Shown here: positions 20,292-20,389 of the stretch, piece by piece
Layout of the letters: each line of letters begins with the position of its first letter
Numbering within the stretch: position 1 is the stretch's first letter
Origin: Bog-756 sp038210245
GTDB taxonomy: Bacteria; Actinomycetota; Acidimicrobiia; Acidimicrobiales; RAAP-2
Length of the DNA stretch: 20,389 bases
Assembly (NCBI GenBank): GCA_038210245.1
Contig: JBBQWW010000062.1
Coordinates: forward strand, 1 to 20,389
Reading direction: 5' to 3'
Made by a program: the position numbers and the translations under genes
Notes under the pieces: generated by a model
Database searches by the model: none
What the model was told of the DNA's origin: nothing
Seen by the model: the letters and a program-made list of their open reading frames with translations, nothing else

Positions 20292-20389
20292 CTAGCCCGA
20301 GCCGTCGGTCACGTCGACCTGCCACAGCTGCTGGGTTCGGCCCTGGTTGAGGGCCACCGCCTCGACCTCGACCCGCCCGGCGGTGATCG
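20292..20389 (-). CDS. C-terminal fragment of a probable PaaI-like hotdog thioesterase
   Basis: Only the last 31 codons are in the window. The segment ITAGRVEVEAVALNQGRT and the following QQLWQVDVTDGSG have the form of the last two strands of PaaI/YdiI-type hotdog thioesterases (alternating V-x-A-x-x-x-x-x-GRT then x-V-x-V-x-D). The rest, including the catalytic Asp/Glu, lies outside the window. A strong terminator follows immediately. Confidence 0.5.
   Translation of the reverse strand, partial: ITAGRVEVEAVALNQGRTQQLWQVDVTDGSG

Overview
The window is about 20.4 kb of very GC-rich DNA with strong G/C preference at third codon positions, GTG as well as ATG starts, and short intergenic gaps. 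The gene families point to a chromosome of a high-GC actinobacterium: an F420-type LLM flavoenzyme, an ECF41-type sigma factor, an acyl-CoA dehydrogenase next to a TesB-like thioesterase, and many genes whose start codon sits 6 to 8 bases after a TANNNT -10 hexamer, as in leaderless actinobacterial transcripts. An order such as Acidimicrobiales is plausible but not proven, because no rRNA or other phylogenetic marker is present. I see no tRNA, rRNA, IS element, phage gene or CRISPR array.

Left part (1-6020). A truncated class V aminotransferase (-) diverges from pdxH (+), so two PLP-related genes share an 82-bp promoter region. Next come an acyl-CoA dehydrogenase and a TesB-like thioesterase, probably co-transcribed and acting on acyl-CoA, and then an F420-type LLM oxidoreductase. 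Convergent to these is a protein with an unrecognised N-terminal domain fused to a cyclic-nucleotide-binding domain.

Middle (6200-12120). A small acidic hypothetical gene (-) ends inside a 9-bp hairpin. A phytoene-desaturase-like FAD oxidoreductase (+) follows. Then comes a gene-poor stretch where a promoter, a 26-codon ORF with an ideal Shine-Dalgarno and mutually exclusive hairpins precede a short basic protein; this looks like an attenuator. A six-helix membrane protein made of three YrhK-like helix pairs (-) diverges from an unknown coiled-coil protein (+) that has a 15-bp tandem repeat in its leader. An HxlR regulator with its own leaderless promoter and palindrome follows.

Oxidative stress pair (12200-14220). 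A heme catalase and a PerR-type Fur regulator lie one base apart. A 15-bp 7-1-7 box overlaps the catalase promoter, and all five PerR metal ligands are conserved in the regulator, so peroxide-responsive autoregulation is the natural reading.

Right part (14280-20389), all on the minus strand: a divergent FtsH-like membrane AAA+ metalloprotease, a Cys-rich lipoprotein, a four-helix membrane protein, and a two-gene unit of FAD oxidoreductase followed by ECF41 sigma factor. This unit is preceded by a full match to the published ECF41 promoter (TGTCACA-N16-CGTC). The window ends in the C-terminus of a probable PaaI-like thioesterase followed by a perfect 15-bp hairpin.
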